From Acidobacteriota bacterium (lineage in GTDB: Bacteria; Acidobacteriota; Vicinamibacteria; Vicinamibacterales; UBA823): DNA of 8,711 bases. The DNA is taken from positions 26,773 to 35,483 of the forward strand of contig PAWT01000022.1 in the NCBI GenBank assembly GCA_002714165.1, read 5' to 3'. Every line of letters begins with the position of its first letter. The first letter of the stretch is position 1. The position numbers and the translations under genes are program-made. The notes under the pieces were generated by a model. The model was given only the letters and a program-made list of their open reading frames with translations, was not told where the DNA came from and did not search any database. Shown here one piece after another: positions 7,415-8,711 of the stretch.

Positions 7415-8479
7415 ATGTACCCACGACTTCCCGTAAAGGCTTTACCAGGCGATCACGATCAGGCCAACCGCTTCCTTGAGCTTATTGATGGGCTTGCGAA
7501 TAAGCACGTGGCAATTATCGGCGACGTAATCGCCGATGAATTCATCTATGGTCGGATTGAGCGAGTTTCAAGAGAAGCACCGGTGCTGATCTTAAACTAC
7601 GATTCATCCGAGATCGTAGCAGGCGGTGCCGGTAATGCCGCGAACAATGTAGCCGCGCTCGGAGGGCAGTCTTGGCTGTGCGGATTGTTGGGGCGGGATC
7701 CCGTTGGCGAATCCCTGCTCGCTGGCTTTCAGGACGGCGTTGAGACCTCGAGTCTTGTGCGCCCGCATCGTTATAGGACGCCGACGAAGACACGTATTCT
7801 TGCTGGCGGTGTGCACTCGGCGAAGCAGCAGGTCGTCAGGATTGACAGGACGCCACCTGCATTTGACTCGTCTACGTCCAAGGTATTCCTACGAGCCGTG
7901 CAGCGTGCAGTCAGAGGCTGTGATGCGGTAATCCTCTCTGACTACGGCTCTGGCCTAGTTACACCAACGTTAGCGCAGACCATCAAGCTGCAAGTTACCA
8001 AGACGAAGCGTCGTCGCCCGGTCCCGATTGTGATCGATTCGCGATACCACCTCCTAGACTATAAGGGCTTCACGGCGTGTACACCGAACGAGGGTGAAGT
8101 TGAGCAGTTGTTGGGCTTTACGATTGGGGAAGATACGAAGACTCTTGAGAAAGCTGGGCGAACCATACTGAAGCGATTGCAAATGGCGGCTACGTTAATC
8201 ACACGCGGTAGTCGGGGGATGGCCCTGTTTGAGCGTAAGCAGCGCACCGCGCACGTGCCGATCTTCGGTTCGGATGAAATCGTTGATGTTACGGGTGCCG
8301 GTGATACGGTAATTGCTACTTTGACGCTTGCGTTGGCGGCCGGTGCCTCAATGTTTGAAGCGACGCGGCTAGCCAACTATGCCAGTGGTCTAGTTGTTAT
8401 GAAACGCGGGACTGCAACAGTCACTGTTGAGGAGCTTCGGGAAGCTGTAATACGGGACCACGAACTCCCCGAGCTGTGA
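7415..8479 (+). CDS. rfaE1: D-glycero-beta-D-manno-heptose-7-phosphate kinase, stand-alone
   Basis: PfkB/ribokinase-family sugar kinase matching the N-terminal half of bifunctional HldE. It is expected to phosphorylate D-glycero-D-manno-heptose-7-phosphate at C1, the product being the substrate of GmhB. It has 354 residues. GDVIADEFIYGRIERVSREAP (36-56 region) and the sugar-binding GGAGNAANNVAALGG (70-84) are typical of the HldE kinase. SDYGSG is at 175-180, IDSRY at 207-211, TPNEGEVE at 223-230 and ITRGSRGM at 262-269. The anion hole and catalytic base lie in DVTGAGDT (291-298, Asp297). Two spots differ from the E. coli-type pattern: a serine where SDYxKG has Lys, and IDSR where VDPK is usual. 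The ATG follows AGGGA (7405-7409) by 5 nt. It is separated from the adenylyltransferase by an in-frame TGA and 18 nt, so the fusion found in many bacteria is split here. Confidence 0.92.
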   Translation: MYPRLPVKALPGDHDQANRFLELIDGLANKHVAIIGDVIADEFIYGRIERVSREAPVLILNYDSSEIVAGGAGNAANNVAALGGQSWLCGLLGRDPVGESLLAGFQDGVETSSLVRPHRYRTPTKTRILAGGVHSAKQQVVRIDRTPPAFDSSTSKVFLRAVQRAVRGCDAVILSDYGSGLVTPTLAQTIKLQVTKTKRRRPVPIVIDSRYHLLDYKGFTACTPNEGEVEQLLGFTIGEDTKTLEKAGRTILKRLQMAATLITRGSRGMALFERKQRTAHVPIFGSDEIVDVTGAGDTVIATLTLALAAGASMFEATRLANYASGLVVMKRGTATVTVEELREAVIRDHELPEL

Positions 8480-8487
8480 CGCAGCGT

Positions 8488-8491
8488 GGAG
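8488..8491 (+). promoter_or_regulatory. Ribosome binding site fixing the rfaE2 start
   Basis: GGAG lies 6 nt before the GTG at 8498, a near-ideal arrangement. It supports independent initiation of rfaE2 after the kinase stop, and favours 8498 over the in-frame GTG at 8486. Confidence 0.6.
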
Positions 8492-8497
8492 TGTGAT

Positions 8498-8711
8498 GTG
8501 GGACGGGTTGTCGGTCGTGATGAACTCGTGAGGCTAGTCGCTACATTTCGGCGCAATAAAGAGTCAGTGGCGCTCGCCAACGGCTGTTTCGATCTCCTCC
8601 ACGTGGGCCACATACGATACCTGCAAGGCGCTAAACTCGAAGCCGACCGACTGGTGGTCGCTATCAACGACGATTCGTCCGTCACTGCAATCAAGGGAGC
8701 CGGTCGACCGA
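8498..8711 (+). CDS. rfaE2: D-glycero-beta-D-manno-heptose 1-phosphate adenylyltransferase, 3' end cut
   Basis: Cytidylyltransferase-fold enzyme matching the C-terminal half of HldE. It joins AMP from ATP to heptose-1-phosphate, giving the ADP-heptose that WaaF uses after epimerisation. 71 codons are visible before the right edge, out of the roughly 150-170 expected for a stand-alone form. The nucleotide-binding signature NGCFDLLHVGHIRYL (28-42) with HVGH at 35-38 is complete, followed by DRLVVAINDDSSV (50-62) and KGAGRP (66-71), all at the family spacing. The start is GTG at 8498, preceded by GGAG at 6 nt. The frame is the same as that of the upstream kinase, with TGA at 8477-8479 between them. 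The rest of the protein, including the C-terminal catalytic elements, lies outside the window. Confidence 0.9.
   Translation, partial: MGRVVGRDELVRLVATFRRNKESVALANGCFDLLHVGHIRYLQGAKLEADRLVVAINDDSSVTAIKGAGRP

Noticed and set aside
8477..8479. The TGA between rfaE1 and rfaE2 as a recoded (selenocysteine or tryptophan) codon in one HldE protein.
   Set aside because: TGA serves as a normal stop for waaF in this window, the kinase ends naturally, and rfaE2 has its own well-placed GGAG and GTG. I see no selenocysteine-type hairpin directly after it.

Overview
The window is a chromosomal housekeeping segment from a Gram-negative (diderm, LPS-making) bacterium of moderate G+C. It holds two divergent gene sets on either side of one short promoter region at about 2232-2418. 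The protein sequences and the kdtA-lpxK-acyltransferase-waaF-gmhB-rfaE order would suit an Acidobacteriota-like (perhaps Vicinamibacteria-like) genome. That placement rests on general resemblance only, because there is no rRNA or other marker here. I see no mobile element, tRNA, rRNA, CRISPR array or sign of transfer.

Left arm (minus strand, 1-2231): a glycolytic pair, gap (NAD-type glyceraldehyde-3-phosphate dehydrogenase) followed 18 nt later by pgk (phosphoglycerate kinase). pgk runs off the left edge within a few codons of its expected end. Together they catalyse two consecutive steps, glyceraldehyde-3-phosphate to 1,3-bisphosphoglycerate to 3-phosphoglycerate with ATP formation.

Right arm (plus strand, 2419-8711): a tightly packed run of seven genes for lipid A completion and the LPS inner core. 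They are waaA/kdtA (Kdo transferase), lpxK (lipid A 4'-kinase), an LpxL/HtrB-type late acyltransferase, waaF (heptosyltransferase II type), gmhB (heptose bisphosphate phosphatase), rfaE1 (heptose-7-phosphate kinase) and rfaE2 (heptose-1-phosphate adenylyltransferase, cut by the right edge). Spacings are 18, -1, 48, -4, 9 and 18 nt, so a single transcript is likely. The first three genes finish Kdo-lipid A at the inner membrane. gmhB, rfaE1 and rfaE2 supply three of the four enzymatic steps to ADP-heptose, and waaF adds the heptose to the core. The isomerase gmhA, an epimerase and waaC are not in the window.

Most notable points: two good sigma70-type promoters for the divergent arms are physically interleaved. 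The usual bifunctional HldE is split into two genes that lie in the same reading frame either side of a TGA. The heptose kinase departs from the E. coli-type family pattern at two short motifs. The waaF start sits beside a small hairpin. None of this amounts to a previously undescribed system; the region looks ordinary and well explained.
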